From NCBI GenBank assembly GCA_002011835.1, contig MTPE01000382.1, positions 1-7,917 on the forward strand: DNA of 7,917 bases. The letters run 5' to 3'. The position numbers and the translations under genes were made by a program. This stretch comes from Desulfarculaceae bacterium JdFR-95. Its GTDB lineage: Bacteria > Desulfobacterota > Desulfarculia > Desulfarculales > Desulfarculaceae. Positions 1-5,500 of this stretch are shown here, in pieces. Position 1 is the stretch's first letter. The number at the start of each line of letters is the position of its first letter. The notes under the pieces were generated by a model. That model did not search any database, was not told the DNA's origin, and worked only from the letters and a program-made list of their open reading frames with translations.

Positions 1-378
1 ACCCAGGCCATCGCCCGGGTGCGCCGCCTGGTGCCCTACATCAAGGTCACCATGCGCCACAAGCTCGACCAGCGCCTGGAGAGCGAGGCCGAATACGAGA
101 AGCTCTACACCGCCGAGGAGGTGACCGAGCTCCTGGAGCAGGTGGTCTCCTACTACATCGACCCCGAGAAGTGCCAGGGCTGCATGATCTGCATGCGCCG
201 CTGTCCCGTGGGGGCCATCGAGGGCGGCAAGAAGCAGATCCACGTCATCGACCAGGACAAGTGCATCAAGTGCGGCACCTGCTTCCATGCCTGCCCCTCC
301 CGCTTCCAGGCGGTGCAGAAGACCCTGGAAGAGGCCGTGCCCCCACCCTTGCCCCCGGAGGAGCGGGCCATCGCCTGA
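1..378 (+). CDS. C-terminal fragment of an electron-transfer protein with a 2[4Fe-4S] ferredoxin domain
   Basis: The reading frame is open from base 1 to the TGA at 376-378, so the gene probably starts before the window; a GTG at 19 is the first possible start inside it. Counting from that GTG, residues 1-45 are charged and helical-looking with no recognised motif. Residues 46-100 are a bacterial-type double ferredoxin domain. The first cluster motif is CxxCxxCxxxCP (Cys52, 55, 58, 62). The second is CxxCxxCxxxCP with an IKCG core (Cys82, 85, 88, 92). The end is a Pro-rich tail. Such domains pass electrons between flavin or metal sites and often close HdrA-like, NuoF-like or flavoprotein subunits. 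The sequence before the domain does not look like the usual NuoF C-terminal region, so the parent enzyme is not identified. Its nearness to fdhD hints at formate or other anaerobic redox metabolism, but fdhD lies on the opposite strand. Confidence 0.85.
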   Translation, partial: TQAIARVRRLVPYIKVTMRHKLDQRLESEAEYEKLYTAEEVTELLEQVVSYYIDPEKCQGCMICMRRCPVGAIEGGKKQIHVIDQDKCIKCGTCFHACPSRFQAVQKTLEEAVPPPLPPEERAIA

Positions 379-730
379 GAGCCGCCGGCCAGGGCGGGCA
401 GTGGGGCCGGAGAAGGCCGGCCAAGGGAGTCGAGGCGAGCGAAGGCGACGGACGAGGCCAGCGAAGGGAATCGGGGCGGGAAGGCGAAAAGGGCCAGACA
501 AGGGCGCGAAGGGGGCTGGACCGAGAAGGCAGGGAGGCCAGGAGGGCAAAGGGGCCGAGCCGAGGAGGCAAAAGGCCGGGTACGAGAAGCCAAGGGCGCC
601 GGCAGAGGGAGCAGGGCAGGGGCATCTTTGGCCGGCGTACCGGGAAGCGGAGCAGCGTTCGGTGCCGGCGCCTGCCCCCAGCACGGCGAAAGGGAGTTGA
701 AGGCGGGCGGCTTTCCGCCTGTCCCACCTG

Positions 731-904
731 ACGGGGCCGTCTCCCGCAGGGAGGCGGCCCCTGGTGTGTCTGCACTCGGGTGGCGGTGCGTCCCATAGCG
801 CGGCAAAGGGCTGAGAGGCCGGGGCCTCACCGCAGCCGGTCTAGGACGGGGCGTTTTCCCGCGGGGAGGCGGCCCTGGTTTGCCCCTGGGTTGGTGGCTG
901 CGCG
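731..904. repeat. Degenerate direct repeat, two ~60-bp copies
   Basis: Copy 1 (731-790) and copy 2 (846-904) align from a shared ACGGGGC start through GGGAGGCGGCCC, TGGT and GGTGGC, with a few substitutions and one-base gaps; copy starts are 115 nt apart. The perfect hairpin of copy 1 is weakened in copy 2. The second half of the alignment is poor, so the exact length is uncertain. Confidence 0.45.
733..761 (+). terminator. Strong 13-bp hairpin, possible transcription end for converging genes
   Basis: Arms 733-745 and 749-761 pair over 13 bp with a single G-U wobble and a GCA loop. A smaller 6-bp hairpin with a CTTT loop lies just before it (705-720). There is no clear T-run on either side (TGGTGTGTC follows on the plus strand), so a classic intrinsic terminator is not shown. 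It sits about 350 nt after the ferredoxin stop codon and could act from either strand in this convergent interval. Confidence 0.3.
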
Positions 905-1139
905 CGCCAAGGGCCGGAAGGGGGGCGCTGCTGCGCTGGGTACGGCGGGCAGGGAGGCCGCTGGTGCGGAGACGCCTCGTGCGTATCCTGGGGGTAGGCA
1001 GTGCGGTGGCGGTCAGAGAAAGTCGCTGCCGTCGGCCCCACTCGTGGCGCCTCCCTCTTTGCGGCGGAATCGCGGGTGCCGCGCGGCCGCGGGGAGATGG
1101 GGTCTTGGCCGAGGGATCGGGGGCCGGCGCTGGCTACGA

Positions 1140-1590
1140 TCAGAGGTCCAGCTCCAGGTTGATCATGTCCCCTTCCTGGAAGCCCAGGCGGTGGAAGAAC
1201 TTGAGCAGCTTCCAGTCGCGCCGGGTGACCAGGGTGTAGATGGAGGTGACCCCCATCTCCTTCAGGCGGCGGCTCATCTCCTGGAACAGACAGGGTGCGG
1301 GCGATGCCGCGGCGCTGATAGTCGGGGTCCACGCCGATGGTGTCGATCCAGCCCACGGTCTCCGGGATGCCGTATTCCCAGCGGCTCACCCCGCCCAGGA
1401 TGAAGCCCACCACCTTGCCGTCCAACTCGGCCACCAGGGAGGCGTGCTGGGGGTGCTTCTCCAGCAGGGCTAGCTTCATCTCCCAGTAGCCGGGCCGCGA
1501 CTGGCCCAGCACCTTGGTGTCAATCTCCGCGATGCGGGGCAGGTCGGCCTGGGTGATGGGTCGGATGGTCACCTGGGCGGACTCAGTCAT
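1140..1590 (-). pseudogene. GNAT N-acetyltransferase, frameshifted by a 4-bp tandem duplication
   Basis: The first 100 residues from ATG (1588-1590) are a GNAT domain. They include a beta-hairpin substrate region and the acetyl-CoA pyrophosphate loop VDPDYQRRGIA at residues 87-97. After RTL the frame leaves the family and runs as meaningless Pro/Gly/Arg-rich sequence to about 841. A different frame resumes at once with FQEMSRRLKEMGV and ends in a typical GNAT C-terminus (LVTRRDWKLLKFF, then LGFQEGDMINLEL) at TGA 1140-1142. The junction holds the tetranucleotide ACAG twice in tandem on the plus strand (1286-1293). Removing one copy restores a 148-residue protein, a normal GNAT length. A sequencing or assembly error, a recent inactivating slippage, or programmed frameshifting could each explain it. 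The ATG overlaps the fdhD stop by 8 nt, so it is the second gene of that operon. The substrate is unknown; the architecture resembles RimI-like ribosomal or small-molecule acetyltransferases. Confidence 0.85.
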
Positions 1591-2446
1591 CTTGCTCCCC
1601 CTTTTCCGCGGACGGGACGGCGTCGAAGATCACCTGGTCTTCGCCGCCGTTGTAGACCAGAAAGCGGCGGGCCCTGGCCCGGCCAATCACCACCATGCCC
1701 AGGTCACAGGCCAGCTCCAGGCCCATCTGGGTGACGCCGGACTTGGAGATCAACACCGGGATGCCCATGAAGGCGGTCTTCATCACGATCTCGGAGGTGA
1801 GCCGGCCGGTGGTGAACAGGATCTTGTCCCTGCCCTCGATGCCGTCCAGCCACATGCGTCCGGCGATGGCGTCGGCGGCGTTGTGCCGGCCCACGTCCTC
1901 CACGTACATGATCACCTCGGTGCCCCGGCACAGGCCGCAGCCGTGCACCGAGCCCGACTGGCGGTACACCCGGTTGAGGCCGGCCACGCTCTTGAGCAGG
2001 CCGTAGATGGTGGACTGGCGCACGCTCACCCAGGGCAGCTTCTGTTCGTAGAGCTTGTCCAGGGTGCAACTGAACAGGGTGCCCTGGCCGCAGCCGCTGG
2101 TCACCGTGACCCGCGAGAGCTTGGCCTCCAACTCCGGGATCCCCCGGCCATGGCGGGTGGTCACCTGCACGGTCTGGCGCTCCCAGTCCACCTCCACCGC
2201 GGCGATCTCCTCGATGCGCTCCAGCAGACGCTGGTTGCGCAGGTAACCCAGGGCCAGCTCCTCGGGATTGGTGCCCAGGGTCATCAGGGTGACCACCTCC
2301 TTGCCGTCCACCTTGATGGTCAGCGGCACCTCGCCGGGAATGGCCACCTCCTTGGCCTGGCCCCGGTGGTCGAAGACCTTCCAGTAGTGGATGGGTTCGC
2401 GTCCGGCCTGGCTGAGTCGGGGTAGGGAAGGACTGCTCGCTTTCAT
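1583..2446 (-). CDS. fdhD: FdhD, sulfurtransferase for formate dehydrogenase maturation
   Basis: FdhD passes sulfur from a cysteine desulfurase to the Mo/W-bis-pyranopterin cofactor of formate dehydrogenases in the cytoplasm. This 287-residue protein is close to the usual length (E. coli about 277). Diagnostic segments: ELALGYLRNQ (63-72), SGCGQGTLF (117-125), SGSVHGCGLC (164-173), EDVGRHNAAD (183-192), FTTGRLTSEIVMKTA (211-225), ISKSGVT (233-239), GRARARRFLVYNG (255-267). In E. coli FdhD the sulfur-carrying CxxC lies in the first of these loops (GCGVCG). Here only the first Cys (119) is kept there, while a CxxC (Cys170, Cys173) lies directly after the conserved SVH. ATG 2444-2446 is chosen because GGGAG lies 4 nt upstream and the homologous region starts soon after. 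A promoter is visible upstream, and the acetyltransferase pseudogene overlaps its 3' end. No formate dehydrogenase catalytic gene is in the window. Confidence 0.95.
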   Translation of the reverse strand: MKASSPSLPRLSQAGREPIHYWKVFDHRGQAKEVAIPGEVPLTIKVDGKEVVTLMTLGTNPEELALGYLRNQRLLERIEEIAAVEVDWERQTVQVTTRHGRGIPELEAKLSRVTVTSGCGQGTLFSCTLDKLYEQKLPWVSVRQSTIYGLLKSVAGLNRVYRQSGSVHGCGLCRGTEVIMYVEDVGRHNAADAIAGRMWLDGIEGRDKILFTTGRLTSEIVMKTAFMGIPVLISKSGVTQMGLELACDLGMVVIGRARARRFLVYNGGEDQVIFDAVPSAEKGEQDD

Positions 2447-2464
2447 GTCGCTCCCGGCCTGGAC

Positions 2465-2495
2465 AGAGAGGAGGGCGGAAGACCACTGCCTCTCT
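2465..2495 (-). promoter_or_regulatory. Hairpin at the predicted 5' end of the fdhD transcript
   Basis: AGAGAGG and CCTCTCT form a 7-bp stem (2489-2495 with 2465-2471). Between them GTGG and CCGC can form a small inner stem around TCTT. The structure begins close to the start site predicted from the -10 box and ends about 18 nt before the fdhD ATG. It could stabilise the mRNA 5' end or influence translation; it matches no riboswitch class I know. Confidence 0.3.
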
Positions 2496-2497
2496 AA

Positions 2498-2526
2498 ATG
2501 ATAGACCTCCCGCCGGCGGGGGTCAA
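2498..2526 (-). promoter_or_regulatory. Sigma70-type promoter for fdhD with a palindrome in the spacer
   Basis: Reading the minus strand, TTGACC (2521-2526) and TATCAT (2498-2503) are separated by exactly 17 bp, close to the housekeeping consensus. Transcription would start near 2491, leaving a leader of about 45 nt before the fdhD ATG at 2446. The spacer holds the perfect 12-bp palindrome CCCGCCGGCGGG (2509-2520), abutting the -35 box, a good place for a repressor or MerR-like activator. The regulator itself is not identifiable. Confidence 0.6.
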
Positions 2527-2571
2527 ACCGCCGCGGGACGGGACGGAAGGCGGGGAGATGCTTTCCTTAGC

Positions 2572-2589
2572 CAGTTCCATAAGGAACTG
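2572..2589. repeat. Short inverted repeat upstream of the fdhD promoter
   Basis: CAGTTCC (2572-2578) and GGAACTG (2583-2589) are perfect inverted copies around ATAA. Outer CCTT and AAGG segments can extend the stem past a 3-nt bulge. It lies about 45 bp upstream of the fdhD -35 box and could be a regulator site or a small hairpin. Confidence 0.4.
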
Positions 2590-2641
2590 AAGGCGGGGTG
2601 CAGCGGTTGGGCAAGGATCAACAAGGGTAGGCAAACCAATA

Positions 2642-2662
2642 GTTGCATACCTGTTGCATACC
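2642..2662. repeat. Tandem 10-bp direct repeat GTTGCATACC
   Basis: Two exact copies (2642-2651, 2653-2662) are separated by one base, giving an 11-bp period, about one helical turn. Just beyond lies the inverted repeat GTTTTA/TAAAAC around CCCCC (2664-2680). Same-face spacing suits cooperative protein binding. It lies between the tRNA terminator and the fdhD promoter, about 115 bp upstream of the -35 box. Confidence 0.5.
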
Positions 2663-2682
2663 GGTTTTACCCCCTAAAACGC

Positions 2683-2720
2683 ATCGAGGGCCTGGAGGCG
2701 GAAACCTCCAAGCCCTCGAT
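2683..2720 (-). terminator. Intrinsic terminator after tRNA-Val, possibly bidirectional
   Basis: Arms 2683-2698 and 2705-2720 pair through ATCGAGGGC/GCCCTCGAT and GGAGG/CCTCC, with one mismatch and a 6-nt loop. On the minus strand it lies 9 nt after the tRNA CCA end and is followed by GCGTTTTAG. On the plus strand it is followed by a better T-rich tail (TTTTATTAT). The likely job is ending the rluB/tRNA transcript; the plus-strand tail would also block antisense transcription into the tRNA. Confidence 0.8.
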
Positions 2721-2729
2721 TTTATTATC

Positions 2730-2804
2730 TGGTAGGCCGGACGGGATTTGAACCCGTGACTTCCACCGTGTGAGGATGGCACTCTCCCGCTGAGTTACCG
2801 GCCT
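2730..2804 (-). tRNA. tRNA-Val, anticodon CAC, CCA end encoded
   Basis: The minus strand folds into a complete 75-nt cloverleaf. The acceptor stem is AGGCCGG/CCGGCCT (7 bp). The D-stem is ACTC/GAGT with a minimal 7-nt loop containing GGG. The anticodon stem is CCATC/GGTGG with loop CTCACAC, giving anticodon CAC, which reads the valine codon GUG. The variable loop is AAGTC, the T-stem ACGGG/CCCGT and the T-loop TTCAAAT. Discriminator A is followed by a genome-encoded CCA. It starts 14 nt after the rluB stop on the same strand and is followed by an intrinsic terminator. Confidence 0.97.
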
Positions 2805-2818
2805 TTGTCTTCGCTGAA

Positions 2819-3658
2819 TCACCGCGGCTTCCGGCCTTTGTCCTTTCCAGGCCGCCGCGGTCTCTGCCCGTGCCCCCCTCGCGTTGGTCTTTTTACACTA
2901 TCGTCCGCGTCTTTGCAACCCGCTATGAGACCGGCGGCCTGGCGCAGGGCCATGAGCTCGTTCCGAGTGAGAGGCCGGGCCGCGCCAGGGGGCAGATCAC
3001 CCAGACGCAAGGGTCCCAGGCCCACCCGCACCAGACGCAACACCGGGTGGCCCACGGCCTGGCACATGCGGCGGATCTCGCGCTTGCGCCCCTCGTGGGT
3101 GACGATGCTCAGCTTGCTGCGGGCCTCGCTGGCGGACTTGAGATAGACGCGGGCCGGGGCGGTGGGCCGGGCCTCGCCGATGTCCACCCCGCGGCGCAGG
3201 CGTTCCAGGGCCGCGGGCGAGGGCCGGCCCTTGACCCACACCCGGTAGTGTTTGGGCACCTGGTAGCGGGGATGCATGAGGCGGTGGGCCAGTTCGCCGT
3301 CGTTGGTGAGCAACACCAGGCCCTCGGAGTCGCGATCCAGGCGCCCCACCGGGTAGAGGCGGGCGGCGCGGGCCTCGGGAGGCAACAGGTCGGTGACCTT
3401 GGGCCGGCCTTGGGGGTCGCGGGCGGTAGAGACCACACCGCGCGGCTTGTGTACCAGCCAGTACCGCCGCCCCTGGGGGGGAGGCAAGGGACGCCCGTCC
3501 ACGGTGATACGCTGCCGGGCGGGGTCGGCCTTGGTGCCCAGCTCGCGCACCACGCGCCCGTCCACCGCTACCCGGCCGGCCAGGATCAGCTCCTCGGCCT
3601 TGCGCCGGCTGGCCACTCCAGCCCGGGCCAATATCTTCTGCAGGCGTTCCTGGGCCAT
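2819..3658 (-). CDS. rluB: 23S rRNA pseudouridine synthase, RluB/RsuA family
   Basis: RsuA-family enzymes isomerise a specific uridine in rRNA; RluB acts on U2605 of 23S rRNA (E. coli numbering). This 279-residue protein has an N-terminal S4 RNA-binding domain (residues about 3-50, with ASRRKAEELILAGRV). The catalytic domain follows: WLVHKPRG (67-74), the active-site motif GRLDRDSEGL (105-114) with catalytic Asp108, HPRYQVPKHYRVWVKG (129-144) and EGRKREIRRMCQAVGHPVLRL (starting at 189). The C-terminus (about 250-279) is a basic Lys/Arg/Gly tail common in bacterial RluB. ATG 3656-3658 directly precedes the S4 domain. Only a weak GAGG-like ribosome site is seen. The position after scpB matches the common scpA-scpB-rluB order, which favours RluB over RsuA or RluE/F. 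A promoter is possible in the 142-bp gap upstream, and tRNA-Val lies 14 nt downstream. Confidence 0.93.
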   Translation of the reverse strand: MAQERLQKILARAGVASRRKAEELILAGRVAVDGRVVRELGTKADPARQRITVDGRPLPPPQGRRYWLVHKPRGVVSTARDPQGRPKVTDLLPPEARAARLYPVGRLDRDSEGLVLLTNDGELAHRLMHPRYQVPKHYRVWVKGRPSPAALERLRRGVDIGEARPTAPARVYLKSASEARSKLSIVTHEGRKREIRRMCQAVGHPVLRLVRVGLGPLRLGDLPPGAARPLTRNELMALRQAAGLIAGCKDADDSVKRPTRGGHGQRPRRPGKDKGRKPR

Positions 3659-3721
3659 GAACCTCGCGCCTTGCCGGGTCGGCTCATCCGTTCCGGGGGC
3701 CGGCCCTGGTCCTGGTCGGGA

Positions 3722-3749
3722 ATGATACCAGCCGGGGCGTACTTGTCAC
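3722..3749 (-). promoter_or_regulatory. Possible promoter for rluB (and tRNA-Val)
   Basis: On the minus strand GTGACA (3744-3749) and TATCAT (3722-3727) are 16 bp apart. The predicted start near 3714 would leave a leader of about 55 nt before the rluB ATG. The -10 is identical to that of the fdhD promoter. The gap between scpB and rluB is otherwise GC-rich, with small palindromes but no T-run, so no scpB terminator is evident. Confidence 0.4.
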
Positions 3750-3800
3750 GGGCGCTTCCGCCGGCGGCGCCGGGTGGAGCCGGCTCCGGCCCCCAGGTGT

Positions 3801-4577
3801 TCAGGCCGCCTGGGGGTCGGATTCGGGCGGTTGGTCTGGGGCGGCCGGCTCTTCCTGGGGGGGAGAGGGGTCCGTTTCGGGGTCCGCAGGGGTGGAGGAG
3901 GGCGCCTCGGGGACGGCGGTGGAGTCTGCGGGTGGGGCCTGGTTGGCGTCTTCTGCGGGCGGCGTGTCCTGGGAGGCGGCCTGGTCCGGGGCGAACAGGG
4001 GCGGCTGGGGTTGGCTCTGCTCTGGTGCGGCCTCGGCCGTCTCGACCGGAGTGTCACCCAGGAGCTGCTCCATCTCCTCCAGGGTGGGCAGCTCGCTCAG
4101 GTCCTTGAGGTCGAACACCTCCAGGAAGCGCTTGGTGGTGCCGTAGATGAGGGGCCGGCCGGGCAGATCCTTGCGCCCCACCACCCGCACCAGGCCCTTT
4201 TCCATGAGCATGCGCAGCACGCCCGAGACCTCCACCCCCCGGATGCGTTCGATCTCGGCCTTGAGCACGGGCTGCTTGTAGGCGATGATGGCCAGGGTCT
4301 CCAGGGCGGCGCGGGACAGTCGGGTCACCTGCTGGCGCTTGAGGCGGCGCAGCCAGAAGGCCATCTCGGGCCGGGTGCGCAGGCGCCAGCCTCCCGCCAC
4401 CTCCACCAGCTCGAAGGCCCGGTCCATTTCCTGGTATTCCTGCTGCAGTTGGGCCAGGGTCTGCTCCACCTGTTTGCGGTCCTCGGTCTCCAGTACCGCG
4501 GCGATCTGGGCCGGGCGCAGGGGCTCCTCGGCGGCGAACAGCAGTGCTTCCACGATACGTTTGAAGTCGCCACTCAC
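3801..4577 (-). CDS. scpB: ScpB, segregation and condensation protein B
   Basis: ScpB is a dimer of winged-helix domains that binds the kleisin ScpA in the SMC-ScpAB complex, which organises and segregates chromosomes. The 258-residue product has the N-terminal winged helix (about 4-75, KRIVEALLFAAEEPL). The conserved second domain follows: LSRAALETLAIIAYKQPV (87-104), IERIRGVEVSGVLRMLMEKGLV (from 109), GRKDLPGRPLIYGTTKRFLEVF (from 134) and DLSELPTLEEMEQLL (159-173). Residues 175-258 are an 84-residue tail with 22 Pro and 18 Asp/Glu and no Lys or Arg, probably disordered and beyond the usual ScpB core. The GTG start (4575-4577) overlaps the scpA TGA by 4 nt (GTGA), implying translational coupling. 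The frame stays open upstream to 5408, but that part is a shadow of scpA. Confidence 0.95.
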   Translation of the reverse strand: MSGDFKRIVEALLFAAEEPLRPAQIAAVLETEDRKQVEQTLAQLQQEYQEMDRAFELVEVAGGWRLRTRPEMAFWLRRLKRQQVTRLSRAALETLAIIAYKQPVLKAEIERIRGVEVSGVLRMLMEKGLVRVVGRKDLPGRPLIYGTTKRFLEVFDLKDLSELPTLEEMEQLLGDTPVETAEAAPEQSQPQPPLFAPDQAASQDTPPAEDANQAPPADSTAVPEAPSSTPADPETDPSPPQEEPAAPDQPPESDPQAA

Positions 4578-5335
4578 GACGCGTCGTCCTCCCCAGGGGG
4601 ATTGAAGAATATCCGCAGCACCCCCCGCCCCGGTGATGCTTGGTCTTCCTGTTGGTAGACCCGCACCAGGCCCACCCGCACCAGCTCCAGCAGGGCCAGG
4701 AAGGTGACCACCAGCTGCGCCCGGCTGCGGTCTTGGTCGAAGAACTCGGCGAAGCTGAGGGTTTGACGCCGGCGCAGCAGGTCCAACAGCTGGCTCATGC
4801 GTTCTTCCAGGCTGATCTGGGCCGGAGGCAGGGCCAGCTCCAGGCGTTCGCCCCGGGTGGCCAGCAGGCGGCGGAAGGCGTCGATCAGGTCGAACAGGCT
4901 GGCGGCGATAACCTGTTGGTCCTCGCCCGCGGCCACGGCCTCGGCCACCTCGCGGCCCCCCTCGCCGCGGGGGAACACGTCCCGTCCCAACCAGTGGCGC
5001 TGCTGCAGGTGTTCGGCGGCCTGTTTGAAGCGCATGTGCTCCTTGAGCTGGGCCACCAGGTCGGCGCGGGGGTCTTCCCCCACCTCGTCTTCGTCCGGGG
5101 CGGGGCGGCTGGGCAGGAGCATGCGGCTCTTGATGTGGGTCAGGGTGCTGGCCATGACCAGGAACTCGCCGGCCAGGTTGATGTTCAGCTCCCGCATCAC
5201 CTCCAGGTATTCCAGGTACTGCCTGGTGATCAGGGCGATGGGGATGTCGTAGATGTCCACCTCGTTCTTGCGGATGAGGTGGAGCAGAAGGTCCAGGGGA
5301 CCCTCGAATATCTCCAGCTTGACCGGCACGCTCAT
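4574..5335 (-). CDS. scpA: ScpA, kleisin subunit of the SMC condensin complex
   Basis: ScpA bridges the heads of the SMC dimer and carries ScpB. From ATG 5333-5335 the product is 253 residues, normal for the family. The N-terminal SMC-neck-binding domain has EIFEGPLDLLLHLIRKNEVDI (from residue 8), IALITRQYLEYLE (33-45) and AGEFLVMASTLTHIKSRMLLP (from 55). An acidic linker (about 78-90) and a variable middle follow. The C-terminal winged helix that binds the SMC head is about 180-246 (LSFAEFF, then RAQLVVTFLALLELVRVGLVRVYQ). The frame is open up to 5446, but residues before this Met are Pro/Gly-rich and unrelated, and GGAGG lies 11 nt before this ATG. It overlaps scpB by 4 nt. The 165-bp gap to the upstream protease gene shows no clear promoter or terminator. 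Confidence 0.95.
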   Translation of the reverse strand: MSVPVKLEIFEGPLDLLLHLIRKNEVDIYDIPIALITRQYLEYLEVMRELNINLAGEFLVMASTLTHIKSRMLLPSRPAPDEDEVGEDPRADLVAQLKEHMRFKQAAEHLQQRHWLGRDVFPRGEGGREVAEAVAAGEDQQVIAASLFDLIDAFRRLLATRGERLELALPPAQISLEERMSQLLDLLRRRQTLSFAEFFDQDRSRAQLVVTFLALLELVRVGLVRVYQQEDQASPGRGVLRIFFNPPGEDDAS

Positions 5336-5500
5336 GGCGATGGCCACCTCCCGGGCGGGCTGAACTTTCGCCCCGCCCCTGTTTACCCCGCCGGGGCCGG
5401 GTAGGCAAGCCTGTTGGGCGGGGTCGGGGGAGCGGTAACTAGACACACGTAGAGCCTCAGGGCGCGCTCGGCTGGGTGGGGGTGAGGCCGGGGGCTGGCC

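Larger units (their letters stand above)
379..1139. other. Gene-free region between convergent genes; T-poor purine-rich tract and hairpins
   Basis: This 761-bp stretch lies between the plus-strand ferredoxin gene and the minus-strand acetyltransferase pseudogene. Several frames are open only because the DNA is very GC-rich. Their translations are Arg/Gly/Pro low-complexity with no family resemblance. From about 380 to 624 the plus strand is dominated by G and A; 421-624 contains only four T. From 700 onward there are strong hairpins (705-720, 733-761, 815-828) and a degenerate direct repeat. No RNA gene or coding sequence is supported. It may be decayed sequence or an unrecognised structured RNA. 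Confidence 0.6.

Noticed and set aside
171..731. Plus-strand open frame overlapping the ferredoxin gene and the purine-rich tract
   Set aside because: The product is Arg/Gly-rich low complexity, out of frame with the real gene, and has no family motif.
841..1139. Extension of the acetyltransferase frame down to 841
   Set aside because: It arises from the frameshift; the GNAT C-terminus continues in another frame and stops at 1140.
1514..2425. Long plus-strand frame opposite fdhD
   Set aside because: A GC-rich mirror frame of fdhD; His/Gly/Ala-rich composition and no recognisable domain.
2642..2662. Direct repeat near the tRNA as an integration (att) site
   Set aside because: It does not copy the tRNA 3' end, and no integrase or foreign block is present.
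3681..3690. GGCTCATCCG, identical to the start of the element terminus
   Set aside because: The match stops after 10 bases and there is no partner inverted copy nearby, so chance is likely.
2870..4108. Long plus-strand frame opposite rluB and scpB
   Set aside because: Antisense shadow of two clear genes, with the biased composition typical of such frames.
4578..5408. N-terminal extension of the scpB frame through scpA
   Set aside because: scpA is the real gene here; the extension is Arg/Gly/Pro-rich, and the GTGA overlap gives a normal scpB start.
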